Shown one piece after another: positions 7,220-17,456 of a DNA stretch of 64,000 bases (position 1 is its first letter; every line of letters begins with the position of its first letter). The DNA lies in the NCBI RefSeq assembly GCF_945890115.1, contig NZ_CAMDCK010000011.1:1-64000 (forward strand), given 5' to 3'. The stretch comes from Sphingorhabdus sp. EL138 (GTDB taxonomy: Bacteria > Pseudomonadota > Alphaproteobacteria > Sphingomonadales > Sphingomonadaceae). Under the pieces are notes generated by a model, which was not told the origin of the DNA, did no database searches, and was given only the letters and a program-made list of their open reading frames with translations. Position numbers and translations under genes: made by a program.

Positions 7220-8152
7220 CTACCGCGCCCGCGTCCATAAAGCATCGCGGTTCGTATATCGGGGATTGTTCGCGACCGCGTCGACAAACGCCTTGCGTAC
7301 CCAGCGGAATTTCTCTGGTCGGCTGGTGAAAATCCTTTGGTCCCAAGCCTGCGCATCGGCGGCACGAACCTTGCGTGCGATTTCGCCATAAATCCCGGCG
7401 GCTGACAAAACCGCCCAGCGGGCACGCAAGGGCAAATGCTTGGCACCAACACGTGCTGATGCCTCATATTGTTCAGCCTCATCGGCGAGCCAACGGCCCA
7501 TCAGCGCCAGCTTCTTGCGGTTATGCGGTTTCATATGCTCGCCGGGCCCGATATCGAGCATCGCGAGCCAGTCATCGGGCAAATAGCAGCGGCCGGCGGC
7601 GTCATCCTCGGCAATGTCGCGGGCGATATTGGCAAGCTGAAAAGCAAGGCCAAGGTCGCAGGCCCTGTCGAGCGTGGCGTCATCATCAGCGGCTACGCCC
7701 ATGACGACTGCCATCATCACGCCAACCGCGCCTGCGACATGGTAGCAATATTGATACAGGTCGCTTTCGCGGCGCGGGTGCCAGTCGGCAGCGTCGAGCG
7801 CAAAGCCTTCGATCACATCCTCTGCCATGCGCGGTGTGAGGCCACATTCGCGTGCGACCACGCCCAAGCAGTCAAAGGCTGGCTCGCTTGTGGGCGTTCC
7901 GGCGAGTGCCATTGCGGTCAATGCGCGTATCGCTTGCAACCGCGCCTGCGGGTCTGTGACCGCTTCCATAGCGCCGCCATGGTCTTGCCCATCGGCCATA
8001 TCATCACATTTGCGACACCATGCGTACAAAAGCCAAACCCGTTCGCGCGTTGTCCGGTCGAACAGGCGGCTGGCAAAGCGAAAGGATTTTGACCCCCGCG
8101 AGATGCTCTCTTGCGCAAAGGCGACGAGTGCGGGGCGGTTTAATTCAGCCAT
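7220..8152 (-). CDS. crtB: 15-cis-phytoene synthase CrtB
   Basis: CrtB condenses two geranylgeranyl diphosphates to phytoene, the first committed step of carotenoid synthesis. The 310-residue protein carries both aspartate-rich motifs of head-to-head prenyl synthases: DDMAD at residues 50-54 and NIARDIAED at 175-183. The conserved YAWCRKCDDMADG block and the GAVGVMM stretch are also present. The start is placed at ATG 8152, where the conserved family N-terminus begins (RPALVAFAQESISRGSKSF). A longer frame reaching 8227 would overlap the LOG gene and adds residues absent from relatives. It is the last gene of the crtY-crtI-LOG-crtB operon. Confidence 0.95.
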   Translation of the reverse strand: MAELNRPALVAFAQESISRGSKSFRFASRLFDRTTRERVWLLYAWCRKCDDMADGQDHGGAMEAVTDPQARLQAIRALTAMALAGTPTSEPAFDCLGVVARECGLTPRMAEDVIEGFALDAADWHPRRESDLYQYCYHVAGAVGVMMAVVMGVAADDDATLDRACDLGLAFQLANIARDIAEDDAAGRCYLPDDWLAMLDIGPGEHMKPHNRKKLALMGRWLADEAEQYEASARVGAKHLPLRARWAVLSAAGIYGEIARKVRAADAQAWDQRIFTSRPEKFRWVRKAFVDAVANNPRYTNRDALWTRAR

Positions 8153-8216
8153 AGCAAAACCTGTGGCATTTCCGCGGGCGCGGGCATGACAAGATGGAAG
8201 CTTGTGCGAATGCCCG

Positions 8217-8798
8217 TCACAAGTCATCCGCCTTCATCTGGAAAATCGTTTTGTGCGGCACATAAGCCGCCATTTTGTCCAACAAGCCATCCAGATAATC
8301 ATCGACAAGCATGATTCCGGCATGTTGTGGCCTGATGAAGCCAACGTCGATCATATTCTGGTTAAACGCGATTAATTGGTCATAAAACCCGGCGACGTTC
8401 AAAAGGCCAACGGGTTTTTGGTGATAGCCAAGCTGTGACCAGCTAATGGCTTCCCACAATTCATCCATCGTACCCACGCCACCGGGAATAGTGATAAAAC
8501 CATCGGACAAGTCGGTGAAGCGTTGCTTACGCTCATGCATGCCCGATACGACATGCAGCTCGGTACAACCCTTGTGCGCGACTTCTGCGCCGACCAAAGC
8601 CTCTGGGATAATGCCAATCACTTTGCCGCCTGCTTCCAGCGCGCTATCGGCCACTGCGCCCATCAGGCCCAGCCGTCCGCCGCCATAGACAACGCCAATG
8701 CCGCGTTTGGCCAACGCCTTTCCGACTTCGCGGGCGACGTTAATATATATGGGATTTTCCGGCGTCGCTGACCCGCAATATACTGCAAGGCGTTTCAT
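8217..8798 (-). CDS. LOG-family nucleoside 5'-monophosphate phosphoribohydrolase
   Basis: The 193-residue protein is a short LOG-family enzyme (often misannotated as lysine decarboxylase). Family members cleave ribose 5-phosphate from cytokinin nucleotides or purine nucleotides. It shows the substrate motif PGGVGTMDE at residues 105-113 and the glycine-rich YGGG at 38-41, both complete. The start overlaps the crtI stop by four bases (ATGA) and crtB follows 64 bases after its stop, so it is embedded in the carotenoid operon. There is no direct role for it in carotenoid synthesis. A second, longer LOG gene lies at 44274-45140. Confidence 0.92.
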   Translation of the reverse strand: MKRLAVYCGSATPENPIYINVAREVGKALAKRGIGVVYGGGRLGLMGAVADSALEAGGKVIGIIPEALVGAEVAHKGCTELHVVSGMHERKQRFTDLSDGFITIPGGVGTMDELWEAISWSQLGYHQKPVGLLNVAGFYDQLIAFNQNMIDVGFIRPQHAGIMLVDDYLDGLLDKMAAYVPHKTIFQMKADDL

Positions 8799-10282
8799 GA
8801 ATGTGGGTCCTCTAACATTAATGTCGCCGTGGCCTTTGCGCTACCTACAACACCAGGGATGCCAGCACCAGGATGCGTACCTGCGCCGACAAAATACAAG
8901 TTTGATATCGCGTCATCACGGTTGTGTGCGCGCATATAGGCCGATTGCCAGAGCACCGGTTCAAGGCTGAACGCGCTGCCCAAATGTGCGGAGAGGTCGC
9001 GGCCAAAATCGGCTGGCGTATAATGGAACTGCGTAATGATGCGGCTGCGGATATCGGGGATTAGGCGGCGTTCCAGCTCGTCCAATATCCGTTCCTTCAT
9101 CGCCTCACCCACATCGCCATCCCAATCATGCGGCGCTTTGCCCAAATGGGCGACGGGCGCGAGGACATAAAAGGTGGAGCAACCTTCGGGCGCAAGGCTT
9201 GGGTCGGTGACGGTCGGGTGATGCAAATAAAGCGAGAAGTCCTTGGGCACGATACCATATTTAAAGATATCGTCGAGCAACCCCTTATAGCGCGGGCCGA
9301 ACAATATCATGTGGTGCGGGATACCCGGCCAAGTGCCCTTTATGCCCAAATGCAGTACGAACAAAGAAGGCGACCAGCTTTTACGGCGCAAGGCGTTGCT
9401 TGCCCGTTCGCCGCGCTTGTTGCTGGATAACAGATCCCTGTACGTGTGCATCACATCGCCGTTCGATGCCGCCATGTCGCAATCCATCCGCCAACCCGAT
9501 TTTGTCCGCACGCCTATGACCTTGTCACCGCGTGTTTCAATCTCTTCGACCGCATCGTCCAAACGAACTGTCCCGCCAAGACGTTCGAAATGCGTCACCA
9601 TGGCATGTACGAGGCGGTTTGTGCCGCCCTTGGCAAACCATACACCGCCTTCTTTTTCGATGGTGTGGATGAGCGCATAAATTGCGCTGGTGCTCATGGG
9701 ATTGCCGCCCACGAGCAAAGTGTGAAACGACAGAGCTTCGCGCAATTTTTCATCTTTGACGTAGGAAGAGACAATCGAATAGACCGAGCGCCATGCCTGA
9801 TATTTCATCAACGCCGGTGCGGCTTTTATCATCGAGGCAAAGTCGAGGAACGCAACAGAACCCAGCTTTTGATAGCCTTGTTGATACACGACCTTTGAAT
9901 ATGCGAGAAACTTGCGATAGCCCTCAACATCGTCGGGATTTAATTTCTCAATCTCTGTCTTCAGGCCCGGCGCATCGTTGGAGTAATCGAAATTCGTGCC
10001 ATCCGGCCAGTTGAGGCGGTAGAATGGGAATACGGGCATCAATTCGATGTCGTCCGCCATTTCATGGCCGGACAGCGCCCATAATTCTTCTAAGCAGGGC
10101 GGGTCAGTGATGACGGTGGGGCCACCATCAAAGGTGAAGCCATCCTTCTCCCAATAATATGCGCGGCCACCGGGCTTGTCCCGCGCTTCGACGATTGTGG
10201 TCGATAAACCTGCGGACTGCAGGCGAATGGCGAGTGCGAGGCCGCCAAAGCCAGCCCCGATGATGACAGCTGTCTTGGTCAC
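8795..10282 (-). CDS. crtI: Phytoene desaturase CrtI
   Basis: CrtI is the FAD-dependent desaturase that converts phytoene to lycopene (or neurosporene). The 495-residue protein has the N-terminal dinucleotide-binding motif GAGFGG at residues 8-13, followed by the PGGRAYYWEKDGFTFDGGPT-type substrate block, and the bacterial CrtI C-terminal signature (NLYFVGAGTHPGAGIPGVVG). The length is normal. It starts with GTG 10282, whose last bases overlap the crtY stop as GTGA, with AAGAAAAGG as ribosome binding site. Co-translation with crtY upstream and LOG downstream is very likely. Confidence 0.96.
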   Translation of the reverse strand: MTKTAVIIGAGFGGLALAIRLQSAGLSTTIVEARDKPGGRAYYWEKDGFTFDGGPTVITDPPCLEELWALSGHEMADDIELMPVFPFYRLNWPDGTNFDYSNDAPGLKTEIEKLNPDDVEGYRKFLAYSKVVYQQGYQKLGSVAFLDFASMIKAAPALMKYQAWRSVYSIVSSYVKDEKLREALSFHTLLVGGNPMSTSAIYALIHTIEKEGGVWFAKGGTNRLVHAMVTHFERLGGTVRLDDAVEEIETRGDKVIGVRTKSGWRMDCDMAASNGDVMHTYRDLLSSNKRGERASNALRRKSWSPSLFVLHLGIKGTWPGIPHHMILFGPRYKGLLDDIFKYGIVPKDFSLYLHHPTVTDPSLAPEGCSTFYVLAPVAHLGKAPHDWDGDVGEAMKERILDELERRLIPDIRSRIITQFHYTPADFGRDLSAHLGSAFSLEPVLWQSAYMRAHNRDDAISNLYFVGAGTHPGAGIPGVVGSAKATATLMLEDPHS

Positions 10283-11445
10283 CTTTTCTTGCTCAGGATC
10301 GCTTTGATCGCTCGCCTTATGGGAATGGGTGGCTTGCCGGAGAGGATGCGTATCATGTCCTTGATGGTCGTATTTCCAGCGTAAAAGCGTTCAATCAAAC
10401 TGGGCTGCAGCCGGTAGAAGCGTTCCAATATCTTATACCGATTGGGACCATCTGCGCCGCGGAACAGCATGCGGTTCAACATGCGGAAGAATTTGCCCTT
10501 ATGCCAATGCTCCTCGGACCGTTGACGCAGCGCAAGGTTCAGCTTGTCACCGTCTAGCTCAGGCTGCGCTGCAATGAAAATCGCGTTGCGCACGGCATCG
10601 GGTAGGGAGTAGCTGGTGACGGGTTGAAAAAAGGCGCCCCGCGCACCCGCCTTTGCGGTCCGGCCACTGCCACTATTCCAATAGCTTTCCAGATCGCCGC
10701 CCATGACAACCGGTAAAACGCCATTTTCCTCCCGCAGGATGCGTTCTACTTTCCAGCCTTTTTCGTCGGCATAAGCCGCAAGCCGTTGCCGTAAAATGCG
10801 CGGGTCATGGTCGGGCTTGTCGCTATAATATGTGTCTTCGACAAACAGCTTGTCCATGGCAAAGGGCAGGACGTAGACGAAACGATAGCCATCATGTTGG
10901 TCCACCGTGGCGTCCATGACGATTGGCTTAGTGATATTGTGCGGCTCGGACAATTGCATCAGCTGCCCCGTAAATTTTTGCCAACCGCAGTCGAGATGGT
11001 TCAAATCGCCAGCGCCGCGCACATCAATAACACCGCCTGCGTTAATCCGCTGCGCGCCGTCGAGCACCACGAGGCGCGGGGAAACGGCCTTCACTTCACG
11101 GCCAAGCATTAAGGACGATGCGGGAAGTTCCTTCCGCAAGACCCAATCGAGCCGTTCGGATTCGATGGTGTAATAAATATTATCCAGCGAACGGCTATGC
11201 GCGGGAAATTTCACGTCATAACCCGACCAGCCATAAGTGACCAAAGGCGCCGTCAGCCAGCGATGCGCAGGCAAAATGTCGCTCGCAAAGTAGCTCCAGA
11301 TATGATTGCCGCCAAAGCTTTGACCTTGTTCGATGAGAACAACATCTAACTCGGGCCGCATCTTGGCAAGTGCCAACGCTATTAGCCCGCCGGATAGACC
11401 GCCACCAACGATAGCAACGTCGCATTTGATGTTTTCGAGTGTCAC
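10279..11445 (-). CDS. crtY: Lycopene beta-cyclase CrtY
   Basis: CrtY cyclises lycopene to beta-carotene through gamma-carotene. The 388-residue protein begins with a FAD-binding motif (VAIVGGGLSGG, residues 10-20), then the CrtY-type block ending in GGNHIWSY, and a C-terminal region typical of the bacterial CrtY family (FYRLQPSLIERFYAG). The start is GTG 11445, because no ATG lies in frame upstream of the nucleotide-binding motif. It is the first gene of the minus-strand operon. The 178 bases to the divergent gene at 11624 must hold its promoter. Presence of CrtY means the end product has beta-ionone rings. Confidence 0.95.
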   Translation of the reverse strand: MTLENIKCDVAIVGGGLSGGLIALALAKMRPELDVVLIEQGQSFGGNHIWSYFASDILPAHRWLTAPLVTYGWSGYDVKFPAHSRSLDNIYYTIESERLDWVLRKELPASSLMLGREVKAVSPRLVVLDGAQRINAGGVIDVRGAGDLNHLDCGWQKFTGQLMQLSEPHNITKPIVMDATVDQHDGYRFVYVLPFAMDKLFVEDTYYSDKPDHDPRILRQRLAAYADEKGWKVERILREENGVLPVVMGGDLESYWNSGSGRTAKAGARGAFFQPVTSYSLPDAVRNAIFIAAQPELDGDKLNLALRQRSEEHWHKGKFFRMLNRMLFRGADGPNRYKILERFYRLQPSLIERFYAGNTTIKDMIRILSGKPPIPIRRAIKAILSKKR

Positions 11446-11623
11446 GCCACTGCCCTAGCGCAGGCATTTTGCAAGGGAAAGGGGCCTGCCATTGTAATGC
11501 ACAGCTTTCTAACCCATCATTTTAACGAAAGGCAGGATGGATATTATTTTCTATATGCTATTCAGGCGCAAGATAGGTAGAACTGGATTATAGCGCGCAG
11601 CGAAAGCTGCTCCATAGGGGGGG

Positions 11624-12688
11624 ATGAACATGCGGAAAAAATGGCTTTTGGGGGCGGTTGGGCTAATCGGGCTTGTCGGTGTGGCTGCTTATACGCAGCG
11701 CGACACAATCGCGATGGCGGTTATTAGTCGCGCCGCTGATGGCGCCATGGCGCGCAACGTGATGGCAGATTTACCCGCTGACCAACTGCATGTCGGTTTC
11801 TGTGGAACCGGTTCCCCCTTGCCAAGCCGTGATCGCGCCGCCGCTTGCACTGTGGTTATCGCCAATGGCAGGCTGTTCGTCTTCGACATGGGGGAAGGGT
11901 CTGGCGAAACATTGTCCCTGATGGGGATGCCGCTTGATAAAGTGCAGGGCGTTTGGCTGACCCATTTGCACAGCGACCATTTTGAAGGCCTTGGCCCATT
12001 TACCTTGCAACGCTGGGCTGGGACGAGCGCGAAAACCCCGTTGAACGTGTCCGGCCCCAATGGCGTTACCGAAATCACGGAAGGGTTGAACGCGGCCTAC
12101 CGTATTGATTCCACTTACCGTGTTGCGCATCATGGCGAAGCTGTTGTGCCGCTATCCGGCTTTGGCATATTAGGTGCGGCCATCCAGCCGGGGATCGTTT
12201 ACAACGCCAATGGGGTGCGTATCACGGCGTTTGCCGTCGACCATGACCCAATCACACCCGCCTTTGGCTATCGCGTCGATTACAAAGGCAAAAGCGTCAC
12301 TATCACCGGCGACACCGCGTTTACGCCGAAACTTGCGGCTGCGGCCAAGGGGTCGGACCTGTTGGTGAGCGAGTTGCTTTCCCCGCGCATTGTCGAAACG
12401 CTCGCTAACAGCGCGCAAAAGGCTGGCATGGCCAACCGCGCCAAGATTTTTGACGACATCCAAAATTACCATATCAGCCCCGAACTGGCCGCCGACGTTG
12501 CCAAGTCGGCAGATGTGGGCATGCTCGCCTTCACGCATATTGTGCCGTCGGTCCCCAAATTGCTCGAGTTTGCGTTATTGGGTGAAGCGGGCAGCCGTTA
12601 TGACGGGCCCATATCGGTCATGCATGATGGTGATGTTATCAGTATATCCGGGCCGAAAGCGTTCAAAACGCGCAATTTGCTAAAATAG
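11624..12688 (+). CDS. Membrane-anchored or exported metallo-beta-lactamase-fold hydrolase
   Basis: This 354-residue protein has an N-terminal hydrophobic segment (residues 7-22), either an uncleaved anchor or a signal peptide, and then a metallo-beta-lactamase fold. The zinc motif HLHSDH lies at residues 114-119, a further aspartate is in TITGDT, and a terminal histidine in AFTHIVP. The arrangement and the GTGSPLPS element near 61-68 resemble the RNase Z/arylsulfatase branch. The export signal argues against a tRNA-processing role, so the substrate is unknown. It starts at ATG 11624 right after an AGGGGGG stretch. It is divergent from crtY and leads a plus-strand group with the hydroxylase 24 bases downstream. 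Confidence 0.85.
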   Translation: MNMRKKWLLGAVGLIGLVGVAAYTQRDTIAMAVISRAADGAMARNVMADLPADQLHVGFCGTGSPLPSRDRAAACTVVIANGRLFVFDMGEGSGETLSLMGMPLDKVQGVWLTHLHSDHFEGLGPFTLQRWAGTSAKTPLNVSGPNGVTEITEGLNAAYRIDSTYRVAHHGEAVVPLSGFGILGAAIQPGIVYNANGVRITAFAVDHDPITPAFGYRVDYKGKSVTITGDTAFTPKLAAAAKGSDLLVSELLSPRIVETLANSAQKAGMANRAKIFDDIQNYHISPELAADVAKSADVGMLAFTHIVPSVPKLLEFALLGEAGSRYDGPISVMHDGDVISISGPKAFKTRNLLK

Positions 12689-12712
12689 TAGCAAATAGTC
12701 TAAGGTCATCAA

Positions 12713-13447
12713 ATGGATAGCTTGCTTGTCTTGATTGTGTCTGCTGCGGCGATGACGGTGATTGTGGGAACGCGCTATTTGCTTGTCAGCGGTGCCTTTG
12801 CCTGGGCGACCAAAATCCGGGAACCCGGACTTTATACTGGCCTTGATAACCAGATTAAGCGAGAGATTGGCTGGAGCCTTGCCAGTGCCGCCATCTATGG
12901 CATTCCTGCCGGTATTGTGGCTTGGGGCTGGGACAATTTCGGCTGGACGCAGATTTACACCGATGTCGGCGCATTTCCTTTTTGGTATGTGCCTGTGTCG
13001 GTTTTTCTTTATCTGTTTGCGCACGATACTTGGTTTTATTGGACGCACCGCCTGATGCATCGGCCGTTCTGGTTCAAGGCCGCCCATGCCGTCCATCATG
13101 AAAGCCGCCCGCCCACTGCATGGGCGGCAATGTCGTTTCATCCGTGGGAGGCATTGTCGGGCGCATTCGTCATTCCCGTGCTGGTTTTCCTTATCCCCAT
13201 TCATGTCGCGGCATTGGGCGCTGTGTTAACGATCATGACGATCATGGGTGTGACCAACCATATGGGGTGGGAATGCTTCCCCAAATTCATAGTGAACGGC
13301 ACGCTAGGGCGTTGGCTGATTACAGCGACCCATCATCAAAAGCACCATGACGCATATCGAGGGAATTATGGTTTATATTTCAGGTTTTGGGACAAAATGT
13401 GCGGCACTGATATTGGGCTCGGCAATTGGAGCCGTCGCCCTCACTAG
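12713..13447 (+). CDS. Sterol desaturase/fatty acid hydroxylase family membrane di-iron enzyme
   Basis: The 244-residue membrane protein has the histidine clusters of the fatty acid hydroxylase superfamily: HDTWFYWTHRLMH at residues 104-116, HAVHH at 125-129 and HHQKHH at 207-212, with a lone H143. They bind the di-iron centre that hydroxylates or desaturates lipids. Four or five hydrophobic segments surround them. Classical beta-carotene hydroxylase CrtZ is shorter (about 160-180 residues) but in the same superfamily, and this gene sits 1.3 kb from the crt operon, so a carotenoid ring hydroxylase is a reasonable hypothesis. A lipid or hopanoid substrate is equally possible. The DUF2141 gene begins inside its 3' end. 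Confidence 0.85.
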   Translation: MDSLLVLIVSAAAMTVIVGTRYLLVSGAFAWATKIREPGLYTGLDNQIKREIGWSLASAAIYGIPAGIVAWGWDNFGWTQIYTDVGAFPFWYVPVSVFLYLFAHDTWFYWTHRLMHRPFWFKAAHAVHHESRPPTAWAAMSFHPWEALSGAFVIPVLVFLIPIHVAALGAVLTIMTIMGVTNHMGWECFPKFIVNGTLGRWLITATHHQKHHDAYRGNYGLYFRFWDKMCGTDIGLGNWSRRPH

Positions 13448-13841
13448 TGCGGCTGCGGCAACAACATCCCCCGCTACGCTTGAGGTGAGCATTTATGGCC
13501 TGCGCAGTATGAAGGGTAATGTCCTCGTCTGCTTAACCGCCAATCCTCGCTTTTTCCCCGACTGCAGTAAAGACCCCAAAAGCCTTAGCGCCAATGTGCC
13601 CGCGGGCGATTCTGCGCAGGTTTCCTTTCGCGGCCTTGCTCAAGGCACTTATGCTTTATCCATACTCCATGATGAAAATGGCAATGGCAAAATGGATATG
13701 GCCGTCTTTATTCCAAAAGAAGGCTTTGGTTTTTCGCGTAACCCCGCGATCGTCACTGGGCCGCCGAAATTTAAAACCGCAGCTTTTGCGATTGACGCTG
13801 CCGAAGTCAGCCAGCGCGTTAAAATGAAATATATGCTCTAA
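13368..13841 (+). CDS. Exported DUF2141 protein
   Basis: The protein has 157 residues, with a signal peptide (hydrophobic core ALILGSAIGAVALTSAAAA) and then a DUF2141 domain. Recognisable pieces are GNVLVCLTAN near the start of the domain and the HDENGNGKMDM segment, and GFGFSRN near the end. DUF2141 proteins are periplasmic and of unknown function. The start ATG 13368 has a strong ribosome binding site (GAGGGAA) that lies inside the hydroxylase gene, so the two genes overlap by 80 bases in different frames. This coupling suggests the two proteins are needed together. Confidence 0.85.
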   Translation: MVYISGFGTKCAALILGSAIGAVALTSAAAATTSPATLEVSIYGLRSMKGNVLVCLTANPRFFPDCSKDPKSLSANVPAGDSAQVSFRGLAQGTYALSILHDENGNGKMDMAVFIPKEGFGFSRNPAIVTGPPKFKTAAFAIDAAEVSQRVKMKYML

Positions 13842-13917
13842 CGCGCTTTGCTGTGATATCAGCGGAACTATCTGAACATTTGGATCGTTCCTATATCTGG
13901 TTTAACAGGAGCATTTG

Positions 13918-14787
13918 ATGAGGATCTTTAATAGCTGCGCTGCCGCTTTGTGGGTTAGTGTCGCGCTTTGCGCACCTGCCTTTGCCCAAGACAGCGAAGC
14001 GCCAGCCGCCGAAATGCCAAATCGAAGCGTGTTTACAGGCGACTGGCTCACAATCGGTCTCGGCGCGGGCTATGGCCCGAGCTATGACGGGTCGGACCAA
14101 TATGTCCTTTTCCCTGCGCCGCTCGCGCAAGGCAGTGTTGGTGGTTTCGACTTTGGCGCGCGTGGCCCGGGGCTGTATGTTGACCTCATCGCCGATAGCA
14201 ACAGCGGCAAGGATGTGAAATTTCTCGCAGGCCCGCTGTTACGTTTCCGCATGGACCGCAACAATGATATCAAGGACCCCGTGGTCCGTTTGCTGGGCGA
14301 GGAAGATGTTGCGGTTGAGGTTGGCGCCACTGCTGGCATGTCCTTCTCCAGAATACTGCATCCCTTCGATACCGTGACCATTTCCAGCGACATTCAATGG
14401 GATGTCGCAGGCGCACATAAGGGCCGTATCATCAGCCCAAGCATTAGCTATGCAACACCCTTGTCGATGGCGATATTCGCTATGTTTAGCCTATCGGCAA
14501 CGCATGTAGACAGCCATTACGCCGACACCTATTTCAGCATCGATCAAGCCGGCAGCACTGCGAGCGGCCTACCGGTATTTACCGCCAAGGGCGGCTGGAA
14601 AAGCTATGGCGCAAGCTTGCTTGGCGCGGTCGATTTATCCGGTGACGCCCGCGATGGCGGCTGGGGAATCTATGGTTTGATCAATTATTCCCGGCTCACC
14701 AATGATGAGGCACGATCCCCCGTCACGTCGCTGCGCGGCGACGCAAGCCAATGGTTTATGGCCGGCGGCGTCAGCTATACTTTTTGA
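13918..14787 (+). CDS. MipA/OmpV family outer membrane protein
   Basis: The protein has 289 residues with a signal peptide ending at APAFA and a beta-barrel body that finishes with the aromatic-terminal GGVSYTF, the usual C-terminal signal for outer membrane insertion. The early LTIGLGAGYGPSYDGSD block is typical of MipA/OmpV (MltA-interacting protein) family members, which are outer membrane proteins implicated in peptidoglycan enzyme scaffolding or osmotic response. ATG 13918 is chosen over the TTG three bases earlier because AGGAG is seven bases upstream. It follows the DUF2141 gene by 76 bases and may share its transcript. Confidence 0.88.
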   Translation: MRIFNSCAAALWVSVALCAPAFAQDSEAPAAEMPNRSVFTGDWLTIGLGAGYGPSYDGSDQYVLFPAPLAQGSVGGFDFGARGPGLYVDLIADSNSGKDVKFLAGPLLRFRMDRNNDIKDPVVRLLGEEDVAVEVGATAGMSFSRILHPFDTVTISSDIQWDVAGAHKGRIISPSISYATPLSMAIFAMFSLSATHVDSHYADTYFSIDQAGSTASGLPVFTAKGGWKSYGASLLGAVDLSGDARDGGWGIYGLINYSRLTNDEARSPVTSLRGDASQWFMAGGVSYTF

Positions 14788-14874
14788 CGCGGGCGGCGAA
14801 CATAAAGCCGCGCTTGAGCAGGTTTATCGGCAATCTACTGGACGCGCTGCGCTGTCTCACCTATCAATATAAAA

Positions 14875-14965
14875 TCCCCGGGGAGTCGAACGACTGAGAG
14901 GTGGTGCTGAAATGCCCGCGACCCGCTGAACCTGATCCCGTTTGCACGGGCGTAGGGAGGTGAGA
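14875..14965 (+). ncRNA. TPP (thi-box) riboswitch
   Basis: The conserved thi-box elements appear in order: GGGGAGTC, then GACTGAGAGG (the pyrimidine-sensing arm), then ACCCGCTGAACCTGATC, and the closing GCGTAGGGAGG. The variable stem CCCG-tttgca-CGGG is also present. This aptamer binds thiamine pyrophosphate. It lies upstream of a small ORF and thiC, the genes it would repress when thiamine is plentiful. Confidence 0.93.
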
Positions 14966-14970
14966 CCGCA

Positions 14971-14989
14971 GCCAGTCCGGGGGACTGGC
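14971..14989 (+). promoter_or_regulatory. Hairpin in TPP riboswitch expression platform
   Basis: GCCAGTCC (14971-14978) and GGACTGGC (14982-14989) pair perfectly over eight bases with a GGG loop. It lies directly after the aptamer and before the hairpin that covers the ribosome binding site. No T tract follows, so it is not a classical terminator. Confidence 0.55.
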
Positions 14990-15017
14990 GAGGACCAAGC
15001 CCGGTCTTCACGCCAAT

Positions 15018-15047
15018 CACTCTCCTTCACGATGTTTTTGGAGAGTG
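15018..15047 (+). promoter_or_regulatory. Ribosome-binding-site-sequestering hairpin
   Basis: CACTCTCC (15018-15025) pairs perfectly with GGAGAGTG (15040-15047). The right arm is the Shine-Dalgarno sequence of the ORF starting at 15051. When formed, this stem would block translation initiation. It is the likely output of the TPP riboswitch, consistent with the translational control common in proteobacterial thi boxes. Confidence 0.7.
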
Positions 15048-15050
15048 AGA

Positions 15051-17121
<2,071 letters not shown>

Positions 17122-17129
17122 GGGCGATG

Positions 17130-17174
17130 TGTAAGTCAATGCTTGACAATAAACATGCAAGCCAATAGCTTACA
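17130..17174 (+). promoter_or_regulatory. higBA promoter and operator
   Basis: TGTAAG (17130-17135) and CTTACA (17169-17174) bracket a region in which the half-sites AATGCTTG and CAAGCCAAT also oppose each other, forming an imperfect inverted repeat. A -35 box TTGACA (17143-17148) and a -10-like TAGCTT (17166-17171) are spaced by 17 bases inside it. This is the layout expected for autorepression by the antitoxin. The -10 box is six bases from the ATG, so the transcript is probably leaderless. Confidence 0.6.
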
Positions 17175-17177
17175 TTT

Positions 17178-17456
17178 ATGATTCGCACTTATCGAAGCAA
17201 AGCCTTGCAGCGTTTTGTCGAGCAGGGCGATGCTTCGAAATTGAGCGTACCCAATGTGCGAAGGCTCGAACGCATATTGACTGCACTCGATCATGCGCGC
17301 GAGCCGCAGGACATGAACGGTCCCGGCCTCCGATTTCACGGTCTGAAAGGGCAGGACAAGGGCCGCTACGCAGTCGATGCCTCGGGCAACTGGCGGATCA
17401 CATTCGGATGGGATGGCAAGGATGCAATAGAGGTTGATTTAGAGGATTATCACTGA
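17178..17456 (+). CDS. higB: HigB-type toxin, RelE/ParE superfamily
   Basis: This 92-residue protein resembles HigB plasmid-maintenance killer proteins, ribosome-dependent mRNA interferases. The conserved pattern is visible: a charged N-terminal helix starting IRTYRSKALQRF, then GLRFHGLKG, then GRYAVDASGNWRITFGWDG, which fits the GxWxIxF core. The start is ATG 17178, with no Shine-Dalgarno sequence and a promoter -10 box immediately upstream. The antitoxin follows with its start overlapping the toxin stop by one base. Toxin-first order is characteristic of higBA. Confidence 0.9.
   Translation: MIRTYRSKALQRFVEQGDASKLSVPNVRRLERILTALDHAREPQDMNGPGLRFHGLKGQDKGRYAVDASGNWRITFGWDGKDAIEVDLEDYH

Noticed and set aside
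7222-8227. CrtB start at 8227
   Set aside because: The added 25 residues overlap the LOG gene and have no counterpart at the N-terminus of phytoene synthases. The conserved block begins right after ATG 8152.
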